This document shows, piece after piece, positions 30,803 to 38,789 of a stretch of 64,000 nucleotides of DNA; the first letter of the stretch is position 1; every line of letters begins with the position of its first letter. Under the pieces are notes generated by a model. It was not told the DNA's origin and did not search any database. It worked only from the letters and a program-made list of their open reading frames with translations. Source of the DNA: Pseudolysinimonas sp051954455. GTDB taxonomy: Bacteria; Actinomycetota; Actinomycetes; Actinomycetales; Microbacteriaceae. Position numbers and translations under genes: made by a program. The stretch is from NCBI RefSeq assembly GCF_051954455.1, contig NZ_JBQCHS010000015.1, positions 1 to 64,000 of the forward strand. The letters run 5' to 3'.

Positions 30803-33736
30803 ATGCGCGAGTTCGGGATCTGGGCCGCCGGGCAGGTCGTCGAGCGGCCCCGTCGGATCCCGCGGCTCGAGCGGATCGCGCGCCGCGTCTACCCGCCGGT
30901 CGCCGAGCTCCGCGCCGAGGTGCTCCGCTCGACCGAGCCGATCCCGTTCGCCGAGCTCGACCGCGGGGCGTTCCGACCCATCCGACGCGGACAGACGTTC
31001 GGTCGCACGCTCGAGTGCGCGTGGCTGCGCATCACCGGCGACGCGCCCACGGGCCTGCCGGAGGGCGCGGTCCTGCTGCTCGGCGTCCGCGGCGAGGGGC
31101 TCGTCCACGACGCGGACGGCACGGTGCTCGACGCCGTCTCGACGGTCTGGCAGCAGGGCGACCTGCCGCACAGCGGCGGCCGGTTCCGGCCCGTGCGGAA
31201 CGCCCCCACGAGCGGGCGCATCGAGCTCTACGCCGACGTCGCCTACAACGGCTGGCTGCTCTACCCGTACGGGCGCGGGGTCTACGACGGGGCGCGGATC
31301 GCGGTCCGCGACGACCAGGCGTACGGCCTCTACTACGACTATCTGACGCTCCTCGTTCTCGCGGAGTCGACCGACGACGCCGCCTACGCGCGGGAGCTCC
31401 GCTCGGCGCTCGACGCGGCGTGGGCCCGCTTCCGCGCGGATGACCTCGCCGGCGCCCGGGCCGCGCTCGCCCCGGCACTCGCGGCGGCCTCCGACTCCGC
31501 GTTCGAGTACCGTGCGGTCGGCCACGGGCACCTCGACCAGGCGTGGCTCTGGCCGATCCGCGAGACGAAGCGCAAGGCCGCGCGCACCTACGCGCGCCAG
31601 CTGCAGAACGTCGACGACGCCCCCGGCTACGTCTACGGCACCAGCCAACCGCAGCAGATGGCGTGGATGAAGGCCGAGCAGCCGGCGATCTTCGCCCGCC
31701 TGCGAGAGGCCGTCGCCGCCGGGCGCATCGAGCTGCAGGGCTCGTTCTGGGTCGAGACCGACACCAACATGCCGACCGGCGAGGCGCTCGTACGCCAGGC
31801 GGTCGTCGGCCGCCGGTTCCTGCAGGAGGAGTTCGGCCTCACCGACGAGCAGCTGCGCCTCTGCTGGCTGCCCGACACCTTCGGGTACTCGGGAGCCCTC
31901 CCCCAGATCCTGAAGAAGAGCGGCATGGACTGGTTCCAGACCATCAAGCTCGCGTGGAACACCGTCACCGACTTCCCGCACCGCACCTTCCACTGGCGCG
32001 GGATCGACGGCACGGGGGTGCTCGTCCACATGCCGCCCGAGGGCGACTACAACTCCCGCGGCGCCGCCGACGGGCTGCTCAAGGGCCTCGCGCGCTACCC
32101 GGAGCGCGCGCTCGACACGGCGCTCCTCGTGTTCGGCTCGGGGGACGGCGGCGGCGGTCCGGGCGAGATCCACCTGGAGGTCACGCGTCGGGAAGCGTCG
32201 CTGCGCGGGCTCCCGCGCGTGCGCTACTCGCCCGCCGCCGACTTCTTCCGGGACCTCGAGACCCGCGATGTCGCGCCGTCCCACCAGGGCGAGCTCTACC
32301 TCGAGGCGCACCAGGGCACGTACACGACCCAGGCGCAGACCAAGCGGCACAACCGCATCGCGGAGCGGAAGCTGCACGAGGCCGAGGCGCTCGCGGCGGT
32401 CGCCGGAGTCGCGAGCCGGGACGACCTGGAGCCGCACTGGCGCGACGTGCTCCTGCATCAGTTCCACGACATCCTCCCGGGGTCGGCGATCGAGCGGGTC
32501 AACCGCGAGGCGCGGGAGACCTACGCGCGCGTGGAGGGCGCGCTCGACGCGTACGCCGCCGGGCTGATCGCGCGTCTGCCGCACGCGGCCGAGGGTCCCA
32601 CCGCGGTGAACCTGACGTCGTTCCCGCGGCGCGAGCACGTGCGGCACGACGGGGAGTGGTTCCGCGCGGAGGTCGGGCCGTACGCGGCCGCGCCCCTCGT
32701 GCGCGTCACCGGCGGATCGCCGGAACTGGTCGCGACGGCCGACACCCTCGGCAACGGGCGGGTGACGCTGCGGTTCGGGCGCGCCGGCGAGATCGTGTCG
32801 CTCGTCGACGCGGAGGGCGCCGAGCACGCGGGCGACGGGCTCAACCGGCTCGTGCTCCACCGCGACCCGTACCAGTTCCCCTGGGACGCCTGGGACATCG
32901 GGCGGGACTACCTGCGACGAACCCCTGACGTGCTCGTGCCGAAGCAGGTCGAGTCGGGCGTCGACGGCCCGACGGTCTGGCGCCGCCACGTCTACCGGTG
33001 GGGGCGCGGCACGGTGGAGCAGCGGATCGTGCTGGAGGCCGGCGACGACCTCGTGCGCGTGGAGACCCGGGTCGACTGGCGCGAGAGCCACCGGATGCTG
33101 CGCGCCGAGTTCCGGCCGACCCACTACGGCGATCAGGTGCGCTGCGAGATCCAGTTCGGCCACATCCTCCGCCCCACCACGGAGCGGAGCGAGGTCGAGC
33201 GCGCGCAGTTCGAGATCTGCGCGCACAAGTGGGTCGCGGTCGAGGACGAGAGGGCCGGCTTCGCGCTGCTCAACGACGCGAAATACGGGCACCGCGCCAA
33301 GAACGGGCTGCTGAGCCTCAACCTGCTGCGCGCGCCGACCTTCCCCGACAAGACCGCGGACCGCGGCGAGCACGTGTTCTCGTACGCCTTCCGTCCCTTC
33401 GCCCCCGACACCGGCCTGGCCGGTGTCGTCGCCGACGGATACCGCCTCAACAACCCGCTCCGACTGGCCGACGGGGTCGGCTTCGACAGCGCGGCCGCGG
33501 TGGACGACCCGGGCGTCGTGATCGAGACGGTGAAGCCCGCGGAGTCGGGCGACGGCCTCGTCCTGCGCCTCTACGAGAGCCTCGGCCGCGCCACGACCAC
33601 GGCGGTCCGCGTCGGGCTCCCGCACGGACGCGCGGCGCTCACCGACCTGCTCGAGCGCGAGCTCGGCCCGGCCGACCTGGATCGGATCGAGCTGGGGCCG
33701 TTCGAGATCGTCACGATCCTCCTGGAGCGCGCATGA
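30803..33736 (+). CDS. glycoside hydrolase family 38 alpha-mannosidase
   Basis: A 977-residue retaining alpha-mannosidase, cytoplasmic (no signal peptide). The GH38 zinc/active-site motif GHGHLDQAWLWP contains His241, His243 and Asp245. The nucleophile is Asp358 in WLPDTFGYSG, and HQFHDILPGS (from 552) completes the site. The C-terminal 350 residues are the GH38 beta domains. The ATG at 30803 is preceded by GGAGAGGCGGGC. It overlaps the transporter gene by 4 bp (ATGA), so a substrate imported by that transporter is likely cleaved inside the cell. Confidence 0.93.
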   Translation: MREFGIWAAGQVVERPRRIPRLERIARRVYPPVAELRAEVLRSTEPIPFAELDRGAFRPIRRGQTFGRTLECAWLRITGDAPTGLPEGAVLLLGVRGEGLVHDADGTVLDAVSTVWQQGDLPHSGGRFRPVRNAPTSGRIELYADVAYNGWLLYPYGRGVYDGARIAVRDDQAYGLYYDYLTLLVLAESTDDAAYARELRSALDAAWARFRADDLAGARAALAPALAAASDSAFEYRAVGHGHLDQAWLWPIRETKRKAARTYARQLQNVDDAPGYVYGTSQPQQMAWMKAEQPAIFARLREAVAAGRIELQGSFWVETDTNMPTGEALVRQAVVGRRFLQEEFGLTDEQLRLCWLPDTFGYSGALPQILKKSGMDWFQTIKLAWNTVTDFPHRTFHWRGIDGTGVLVHMPPEGDYNSRGAADGLLKGLARYPERALDTALLVFGSGDGGGGPGEIHLEVTRREASLRGLPRVRYSPAADFFRDLETRDVAPSHQGELYLEAHQGTYTTQAQTKRHNRIAERKLHEAEALAAVAGVASRDDLEPHWRDVLLHQFHDILPGSAIERVNREARETYARVEGALDAYAAGLIARLPHAAEGPTAVNLTSFPRREHVRHDGEWFRAEVGPYAAAPLVRVTGGSPELVATADTLGNGRVTLRFGRAGEIVSLVDAEGAEHAGDGLNRLVLHRDPYQFPWDAWDIGRDYLRRTPDVLVPKQVESGVDGPTVWRRHVYRWGRGTVEQRIVLEAGDDLVRVETRVDWRESHRMLRAEFRPTHYGDQVRCEIQFGHILRPTTERSEVERAQFEICAHKWVAVEDERAGFALLNDAKYGHRAKNGLLSLNLLRAPTFPDKTADRGEHVFSYAFRPFAPDTGLAGVVADGYRLNNPLRLADGVGFDSAAAVDDPGVVIETVKPAESGDGLVLRLYESLGRATTTAVRVGLPHGRAALTDLLERELGPADLDRIELGPFEIVTILLERA

Positions 33737-35082
33737 GCGCCGCCGCCCCCGCCGCCGAGGCCGCGCGCCGCGTGCCCTCCCCGCGGGCCCAGCACGTCGC
33801 GATCGTGATCGCGGGCTTCGGGCAGAACGTCATCCTCACCACGGTGACGACCTTCATCCTCGTCTACCTCATCCAGTACGCGAGGATCTCGACCGCCGGG
33901 ATCGCTGTCGTCACCACGGTCATCACGATCGCCAAGGTGCTCGACGCGGTCAGCGACCCGGTCATGGGCAGCCTCATCGATCTGACCCGCACCCGGATCG
34001 GCAAGCTGCGGCCCTACATCCTCATCGCCGCCGCGCCGGTCGCCGTCCTGTCGGGCCTGCTGTTCTCGGTGCCCGACGCCGCCGAGCCCGCGCAGCTCGT
34101 CTACTTCGCCGTCGTCTACCTCGTCTGGGGCGTCGCCTACACGGTCTGCGACGTGCCGCTCTGGGGCCTCATCGGCTCGGCGTTCGCGGAGCCGATGGTG
34201 CGCAACCGCGTCATCTCGAACGTGCGCGTGTTCGGGTCGATCTCGCTCGGCCTGGCCACGCTCGGGATGCCGTGGCTCGCCCAGGCGCTCTCCTTCGGGC
34301 CCAGGACCACGGCCTCCGGATGGTCGCTCGCCGTGTTCTCCACCTCGATCGTCGGCATGGCCCTCTACGCGCTCGCCGGGGTCGTCGGGCGCGAGCGTCC
34401 GACGAGCACCGAGCGGCGGCTCCGCTTCACGGAGCTGTTCCGCGCCCTCTTCCGCAACACCCCGCTGCTCATGGTGCTGCTCGGATCGGTACTCGGCTTC
34501 GGCCGCTACATCGTGCAGGCGGGCGGCGCGGTGTTCGTCGTGCTGGCCTACGGCGACGAGGGGCTGTTCACGCTCGTCGGCGCCGCGATCATCGTCGGGC
34601 TCGTCGTCGCGTCGTTCGCGACGCCGTTCCTGCAGCGCGCGACGTCGTCGCGCACGCTCGTGATCGCGAGCTCGCTCGTCGGCGCGGTGCTGTACGTCAT
34701 CATGTGGTTCGTCGGGTTCGAGAGCATCCCCCTGCTGCTGCTCTTCGTGTTCCTGACCGGCCTCACGCTCGGCGTCTTCGGCGTCGTGCAGGCGACGATG
34801 ATCGCGGACGCCGTCGACGACGTCGAGCGCCGCACCGGGGTCCGCAACGACGGCATCTCGTTCGCGACCCTGACCTTCTCGGCCAAGATCATGAACGCCC
34901 TGTCGGTGCTCGTCTTCGGGCTGTTCGTCGTGATCGCCGGCTACCAGTCGGGCGTGCACGTCACGCCCGCGATGCGCAGCACGGTCTACGCGGCGATCAC
35001 CCTCGTGCCCGCGGTGAGCTGCCTCCTCTCGGCGGTGCCGTTCGTCTTCTACCGTCTCGGCGGCTCCGCGCGGCGCAGCTGA
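33733..35082 (+). CDS. GPH-type sugar:cation symporter (MFS superfamily)
   Basis: A 449-residue transporter with about 12 spans. The GPH (melibiose/glucuronide) signatures are KVLDAVSDPVMGSLIDLTRT near the first cytoplasmic loop, GKLRPYIL just after it, and MIADAVDDVERRTGVRNDGI in the second half. It is translationally coupled to the GH38 mannosidase by an ATGA overlap, suggesting uptake of mannosides. No sugar-responsive regulator is adjacent. Confidence 0.9.
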   Translation: MSAAAPAAEAARRVPSPRAQHVAIVIAGFGQNVILTTVTTFILVYLIQYARISTAGIAVVTTVITIAKVLDAVSDPVMGSLIDLTRTRIGKLRPYILIAAAPVAVLSGLLFSVPDAAEPAQLVYFAVVYLVWGVAYTVCDVPLWGLIGSAFAEPMVRNRVISNVRVFGSISLGLATLGMPWLAQALSFGPRTTASGWSLAVFSTSIVGMALYALAGVVGRERPTSTERRLRFTELFRALFRNTPLLMVLLGSVLGFGRYIVQAGGAVFVVLAYGDEGLFTLVGAAIIVGLVVASFATPFLQRATSSRTLVIASSLVGAVLYVIMWFVGFESIPLLLLFVFLTGLTLGVFGVVQATMIADAVDDVERRTGVRNDGISFATLTFSAKIMNALSVLVFGLFVVIAGYQSGVHVTPAMRSTVYAAITLVPAVSCLLSAVPFVFYRLGGSARRS

Positions 35083-35134
35083 GCATCGGGTGGACGCCGG
35101 GATCGCCGGCCGCCGAGCGGCGCACCCTGGTCGC

Positions 35135-35284
35135 ATGAGCTACGGAGACCCCGACCCCGCCCGCGAGGGTCAGCAGACCGATGACCCGGAGCAGGACGCC
35201 GTCCGCGAGACGGAGGAGACGGGTGAGGTGAATCCGTCGGGGCTGCTGCCCGAGGGCGACCCCGAGACCGAGACCCCGGTCTAG
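35135..35284 (+). CDS. small acidic, probably disordered protein
   Basis: A 49-residue protein rich in Asp, Glu and Pro (EQDAVRETEETGEVNPSGLL) with no hydrophobic core. The ATG at 35135 is supported by CACCCT exactly 6 bases upstream, the window-wide leaderless register. Its stop overlaps the convergent GGDEF stop (CTAG). No family is recognised; similar acidic miniproteins lie at 49.8 and 53.9 kb. Confidence 0.65.
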   Translation: MSYGDPDPAREGQQTDDPEQDAVRETEETGEVNPSGLLPEGDPETETPV

Positions 35285-36570
35285 ACCGCGGACGCCGCGA
35301 CGCGGTTGCCGCCGGCGCCCTTCGCGGCGTACATCGCCTGATCGGCCAGTCGGATGAGCTGGTCCGTGCCGTTCGGTGCGCTGTCGGCCATGGCGACGCC
35401 GATGCTCGCCGAGATCGCCACGTCGCGGGCGGTCTTGTACGGTTCCTCGAGACGCCCGCGGATCCGCTCGGCCATCTCGCTCGCCGCGAGCGGCCCGGCC
35501 ACCTCGGCGACCACCACGAACTCGTCGCCGCCGTAGCGTGCGACGACGTGCTCGGCGCGGACCGCCGCCCGGAGCCGCTCGCCCACCTCGCGGAGCAGCA
35601 GGTCGCCGACGGCGTGCCCGAACCCGTCGTTCACCCGTTTGAAGCCGTCGAGGTCGATGAAGATGATCGCCGTCGTGGCGCCGGACGAGGGAGCCTGCAG
35701 CCGCTCCTCGAGGAACCGCCGATTGGGCAGTCCCGTCGTCTGGTCGTGGGTGGCGGCGTGCTCGAGGGCGGCCTGCAGGCGCATCGACGTGACCGCCTGG
35801 CCCGCCTGCCCGGCGAGGGCGCTCGCCAGGGGGGAGGCCTGCTCGTCGAAGGTGCGGGGATGCAGGAAGAAGCAGGCGAAGGCCCCGAGCGTCTCGGCCT
35901 CGTGGCGGATGGGGGCCACGATCACCGCGTGGACACCGGCCGAGGTGAAGGCGCGGCCGAGCGGCGCGGCGATCTCGTAGGCCGCATCGACGCCGCTGAT
36001 CTTCACGACCTCGCCGCGGGAGAGGCCGGACAAGGCGAGCAGCTCGCCGTAGGCGAGGTCGCCGAACGGATAGGTGCCCGCCGCAGGACGGACGCCGTCC
36101 GGGCCGGCGAGGAAGACGAGCGACTCCTCCGCCGCGTACGCGCGCGACGCGGTCTGGACGAGGAGCTCGGCCAGCGCGTCCTCGCTGGTGGCCTCGGCGA
36201 AGGCGATCGACGCGTCGATGACGAGCTGGAGCCGGATCTGTGTGCGGCGGACCAGGGCATGCGTCTCGAGCAGTCCGTCCTCGACCTCCTGGCGCCGCGT
36301 CGCGTCGAAGACCACGACGAGGCCGGGCTGGTCGATGCCCTCGATGAGCACGGGCCGGCGGAGCCCGTCGGCGTTGCGCAGGAAGAGGATGTCGCCCTCG
36401 TCGAGCGCGCGGTCCGGTTCGACCGCGTCGACGAAGTCCGCGAGCCGCCGGCCCACGACGGAGATCGTGCCCGTCCAGGCCTGGAAGACGGCGTTCGCCT
36501 CGATGATGCGCCCGGCCGAATCGAGACGGACGAGGCCCGAGGGCAACTCGTCGGCCGGGATGTCGCGCAT
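35281..36570 (-). CDS. PAS-GAF-GGDEF diguanylate cyclase
   Basis: A 429-residue soluble protein: a PAS-like N-terminus (about 8-95, including GLVRLDSAGRIIEANAVFQ), a GAF-like middle (about 120-250) and a GGDEF domain (about 265-429) with the intact active site RYGGDEF (347-351). It should make cyclic di-GMP. The RxxD inhibitory site expected a few residues before GGDEF is missing (RAEH instead), so product inhibition is probably absent. There is no membrane span. The ATG at 36570 follows TACGGT by 6 bases. Confidence 0.92.
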   Translation of the reverse strand: MRDIPADELPSGLVRLDSAGRIIEANAVFQAWTGTISVVGRRLADFVDAVEPDRALDEGDILFLRNADGLRRPVLIEGIDQPGLVVVFDATRRQEVEDGLLETHALVRRTQIRLQLVIDASIAFAEATSEDALAELLVQTASRAYAAEESLVFLAGPDGVRPAAGTYPFGDLAYGELLALSGLSRGEVVKISGVDAAYEIAAPLGRAFTSAGVHAVIVAPIRHEAETLGAFACFFLHPRTFDEQASPLASALAGQAGQAVTSMRLQAALEHAATHDQTTGLPNRRFLEERLQAPSSGATTAIIFIDLDGFKRVNDGFGHAVGDLLLREVGERLRAAVRAEHVVARYGGDEFVVVAEVAGPLAASEMAERIRGRLEEPYKTARDVAISASIGVAMADSAPNGTDQLIRLADQAMYAAKGAGGNRVAASAV

Positions 36571-36576
36571 CCGACC

Positions 36577-36582
36577 ACCGTA
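36577..36582 (-). promoter_or_regulatory. leaderless -10 TACGGT for the GGDEF gene
   Basis: Minus-strand TACGGT, 6-base spacer GGTCGG, then the ATG at 36570. Confidence 0.7.
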
Positions 36583-36632
36583 GGCCGAATCCGCCGGCCC
36601 GCGCGCGGGCTTGAAGTCGCGCCGCCGCGGGG

Positions 36633-37304
36633 CTATGCGCCCTCGGGCATACGCGGCGGCCACGCGTCGCCCCGGGCCAGGAGCTCGGAGACACCGTCGA
36701 CGACCTCGCCGGCTCCGCCGTCGGCCAGCTCGTCCGCGCCGACGCCGCCGCTGCGGACGCCGACGGCCGCGACGCCGGCGCGGCCCGCGGCCACCATGTC
36801 CCACACGCTGTCGCCGACGAACACCGCCTCGTCTGCGCCGACGCCGGCGCGGTCGAGCGCGATCTGCACGATGCCCGGGTGCGGCTTCGCCTCGTCGACG
36901 TCGTCGGCGTCGGTCGTGGGCAGCTCGCCCTCCCCGACTCCGAGCACGCCGAGGAGCAGCTCCAGCTCGTCGGCCGGCGCGGACGTCGCGAGCACGACGA
37001 TCAGACCGCGCTCCCGGAGAGCGCCGATCAACTCCCGCGCCCCGGGCAGCGGCCGCAGGCGCGGGGCCTGCTCGCGGTAGAGACGGGTGTGCTCATCTTT
37101 CGCCCGGTCGCCGAGCTCCTCGGCGCGGTCGCCGAGCAGGTCGTCGAGCAACCCGCCGGAGTCCATCCCGATGTCGCGGTGGATCCGCCAGGCGTCGACC
37201 GGCGCGCCCAGGTCGGCGAACGCCCGGTGCCAGGCGTCGATGTGCAGGTAGTTGGAGTCGACGAGCGTGCCGTCGATGTCGAAGAGGACGGCGCGGATGC
37301 TCAA
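36633..37304 (-). CDS. HAD-superfamily phosphatase (Gph/phosphoglucomutase-like)
   Basis: A 223-residue HAD hydrolase with motif I DIDGTLVDSN, a helical cap, motif II VLATSAPADE, the motif III Lys in EAKPHPGI, and motif IV VFVGDSVWDM. It probably dephosphorylates a small sugar phosphate. No ATG or GTG fits the N-terminus; the TTG at 37304 overlaps the SDR stop by 4 bp (TTGA) and starts just before the first conserved strand, so a TTG start is assigned. It is co-translated with the SDR gene. Confidence 0.85.
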   Translation of the reverse strand: MSIRAVLFDIDGTLVDSNYLHIDAWHRAFADLGAPVDAWRIHRDIGMDSGGLLDDLLGDRAEELGDRAKDEHTRLYREQAPRLRPLPGARELIGALRERGLIVVLATSAPADELELLLGVLGVGEGELPTTDADDVDEAKPHPGIVQIALDRAGVGADEAVFVGDSVWDMVAAGRAGVAAVGVRSGGVGADELADGGAGEVVDGVSELLARGDAWPPRMPEGA

Positions 37305-38194
37305 TGGACCGGCACCCCGCCGGTGACCGCGACGACCTCGCCGCTCGTGAAGCTCGCGTCCTGCGAGGCGAGATAGACGTAGGTCGAGGCGATCTCGACC
37401 GGCTGCCCCGGGCGGCCGTACGGCGTCTGACCACCGAACTGCTCGAGCTTCTCCGGCGGGTCGGAGACCGGCTGCAGCGGCGTCCAGAACGGACCGGGCG
37501 CCACGCCGTTGACCCGGATCCCGCGCTCGGCGAGCTGCTGGGCGGCGCCGCGCACCCAGTTGGCGATCCCGGCCTTGGTGACCGCGTACTCCAGCAGCGA
37601 GGGCGACGGCTGGAACCCCTGCTCGGAGGACGTCGCGATGATCGAGGCGCCGGGCTCGAGGTGGGGCAGAGCGGCCTTCGAGAGCCAGAACAGGGAGCTG
37701 AGGTTCGTGTCGACCAGCCGGTGCCAGACCTCGGTGTCGAAGTCCTCGAGGGAGTCGACGGTCGGCATCTGGCCGGCCACCATCACGAGGAGGTCGAGGC
37801 CGCCGAGGGCGGCGACGGTGTCGGCGACGAGACGGCGGCAGGTCTCCTCGCCGGCGATGTCGCCCGGGCGGCACTCCGCGGTCCGGCCGGCCGCCCGCAC
37901 GAGTTCGGCGACCTCCTGCGCGTCCTGTTCCTCGTCCGGCAGGTAGTTGAGCACGACGTCCGCACCCTCCCGCGCGAACGCGATGGCGACGGCGCGGCCG
38001 ATCCCGGAGTCCGCTCCCGTGATGAGCGCGCGGCGCCCGGCGAGCCGGCCGGAGCCCCGGTAGCTCTCCTCGCCGTGATCGGGGCGCGGCTCCATCTCCG
38101 CGACCGTCCCGGGTCCCGTCTGCTTCGCGGCCGGGAAGGGCGGCCCCGGGTACTTGGTGGTGACGTCGGTCGGCGCGTAGAGATCGGTGGCCAT
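37301..38194 (-). CDS. general-stress-type SDR oxidoreductase (YdaD/GSP39-like)
   Basis: A 297-residue classical SDR with the long N-terminal extension of the GSP39/YdaD group (KYPGPPFPAAKQTGPG). It has TGADSGIGRAVAIAFAREGA for NAD(P) binding, catalytic Ser in ATSSEQGF, YxxxK in YAVTKAG and a C-terminal ASQDASFTSGEVVAVTGG. The substrate is unknown; relatives are induced by general stress in Bacillus. The ATG at 38194 follows TACCGT by exactly 6 bases. Confidence 0.92.
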   Translation of the reverse strand: MATDLYAPTDVTTKYPGPPFPAAKQTGPGTVAEMEPRPDHGEESYRGSGRLAGRRALITGADSGIGRAVAIAFAREGADVVLNYLPDEEQDAQEVAELVRAAGRTAECRPGDIAGEETCRRLVADTVAALGGLDLLVMVAGQMPTVDSLEDFDTEVWHRLVDTNLSSLFWLSKAALPHLEPGASIIATSSEQGFQPSPSLLEYAVTKAGIANWVRGAAQQLAERGIRVNGVAPGPFWTPLQPVSDPPEKLEQFGGQTPYGRPGQPVEIASTYVYLASQDASFTSGEVVAVTGGVPVH

Positions 38195-38200
38195 GCCTCG

Positions 38201-38206
38201 ACGGTA
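38201..38206 (-). promoter_or_regulatory. leaderless -10 TACCGT for the SDR-HAD operon
   Basis: Minus-strand TACCGT, spacer CGAGGC, then the ATG at 38194. Confidence 0.7.
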
Positions 38207-38352
38207 AGTAGCCCGGGTCGGGGCGGGCCGGGTGCCCAGGCGGTGCGCAGGCGTGGGCGCCCCAAGGCTGATTAGGGCAGATCCGCCCGGCCGTCAACCC
38301 CCTCCGACGGATTGGGAACGGGGATATGCCCGCTGCTACATACGAAGAGAAC

Positions 38353-38712
38353 ATGGGAACGCTCTTCTACGGCAGCGGTCGGCTGCCGGTGCTGATCGAC
38401 GACGTCGTCCTCGCGCACATCCAGGCGCTCGTCTCGTCGAAGCTCCGCCGACACGAGGGCTTCCTGCTGTCGTGGAGCGACTCGATGAACATCGGCAACG
38501 GACGCAGCTCGGTCTGGGTGCACCCCGCGGCGGACCTCCACTTCAAGTTCGACGGCGGCAAGTCGCCGGCGATCGATCAGGCGCTCTTCGCCGAGATGGC
38601 CAACGCCGCCAACGGACCGCGCGGGCTCGTTCTCGAGGGCCTCACGCTCGCGCAGGACCCGCGGCGCCCGCTGCGCAAGGCCGGGCGGGCGGGCGGGGAC
38701 GCCCCCGCGTAG
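38353..38712 (+). CDS. DUF7882-family protein
   Basis: A 119-residue soluble protein starting MGTLFYGSGRLPVLIDDVVL, with internal SWSDSMNIGNGRSSVWVHPA and HFKFDGGKSPAID. This matches the small Microbacteriaceae family DUF7882, whose members have been mislabelled as DNA ligase. The internal ATG at 38353 is preferred over 38326 because family members begin with MGxLFYGS. Function unknown. The dispersed palindrome lies 12 bases after the stop. Confidence 0.82.
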   Translation: MGTLFYGSGRLPVLIDDVVLAHIQALVSSKLRRHEGFLLSWSDSMNIGNGRSSVWVHPAADLHFKFDGGKSPAIDQALFAEMANAANGPRGLVLEGLTLAQDPRRPLRKAGRAGGDAPA

Positions 38713-38723
38713 GCACGCCGTCC

Positions 38724-38756
38724 GGTCTCGATACGCCGCTGCGCGGCTACTCGACC
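38724..38756. repeat. GGTCTC...CTACTCGACC imperfect palindrome, copy 3
   Basis: The cleanest copy: GGTCTCGATACGCCGC, TGC, GCGGCTACTCGACC. It lies between the convergent DUF7882 and pyruvate-oxidase-like genes, where it may act as a bidirectional terminator. Confidence 0.8.
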
Positions 38757-38789
38757 CGCGCCGGCGACTCCGGCACGTGGCGCATGGCG

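Noticed and set aside
30605..33625. Open frame of about 1000 codons on the minus strand opposite the GH38 gene
   Set aside because: Composition is Arg/Asp/Val-rich with no domain, and the plus strand has complete GH38 motifs. It is an antisense shadow typical of very GC-rich genes.
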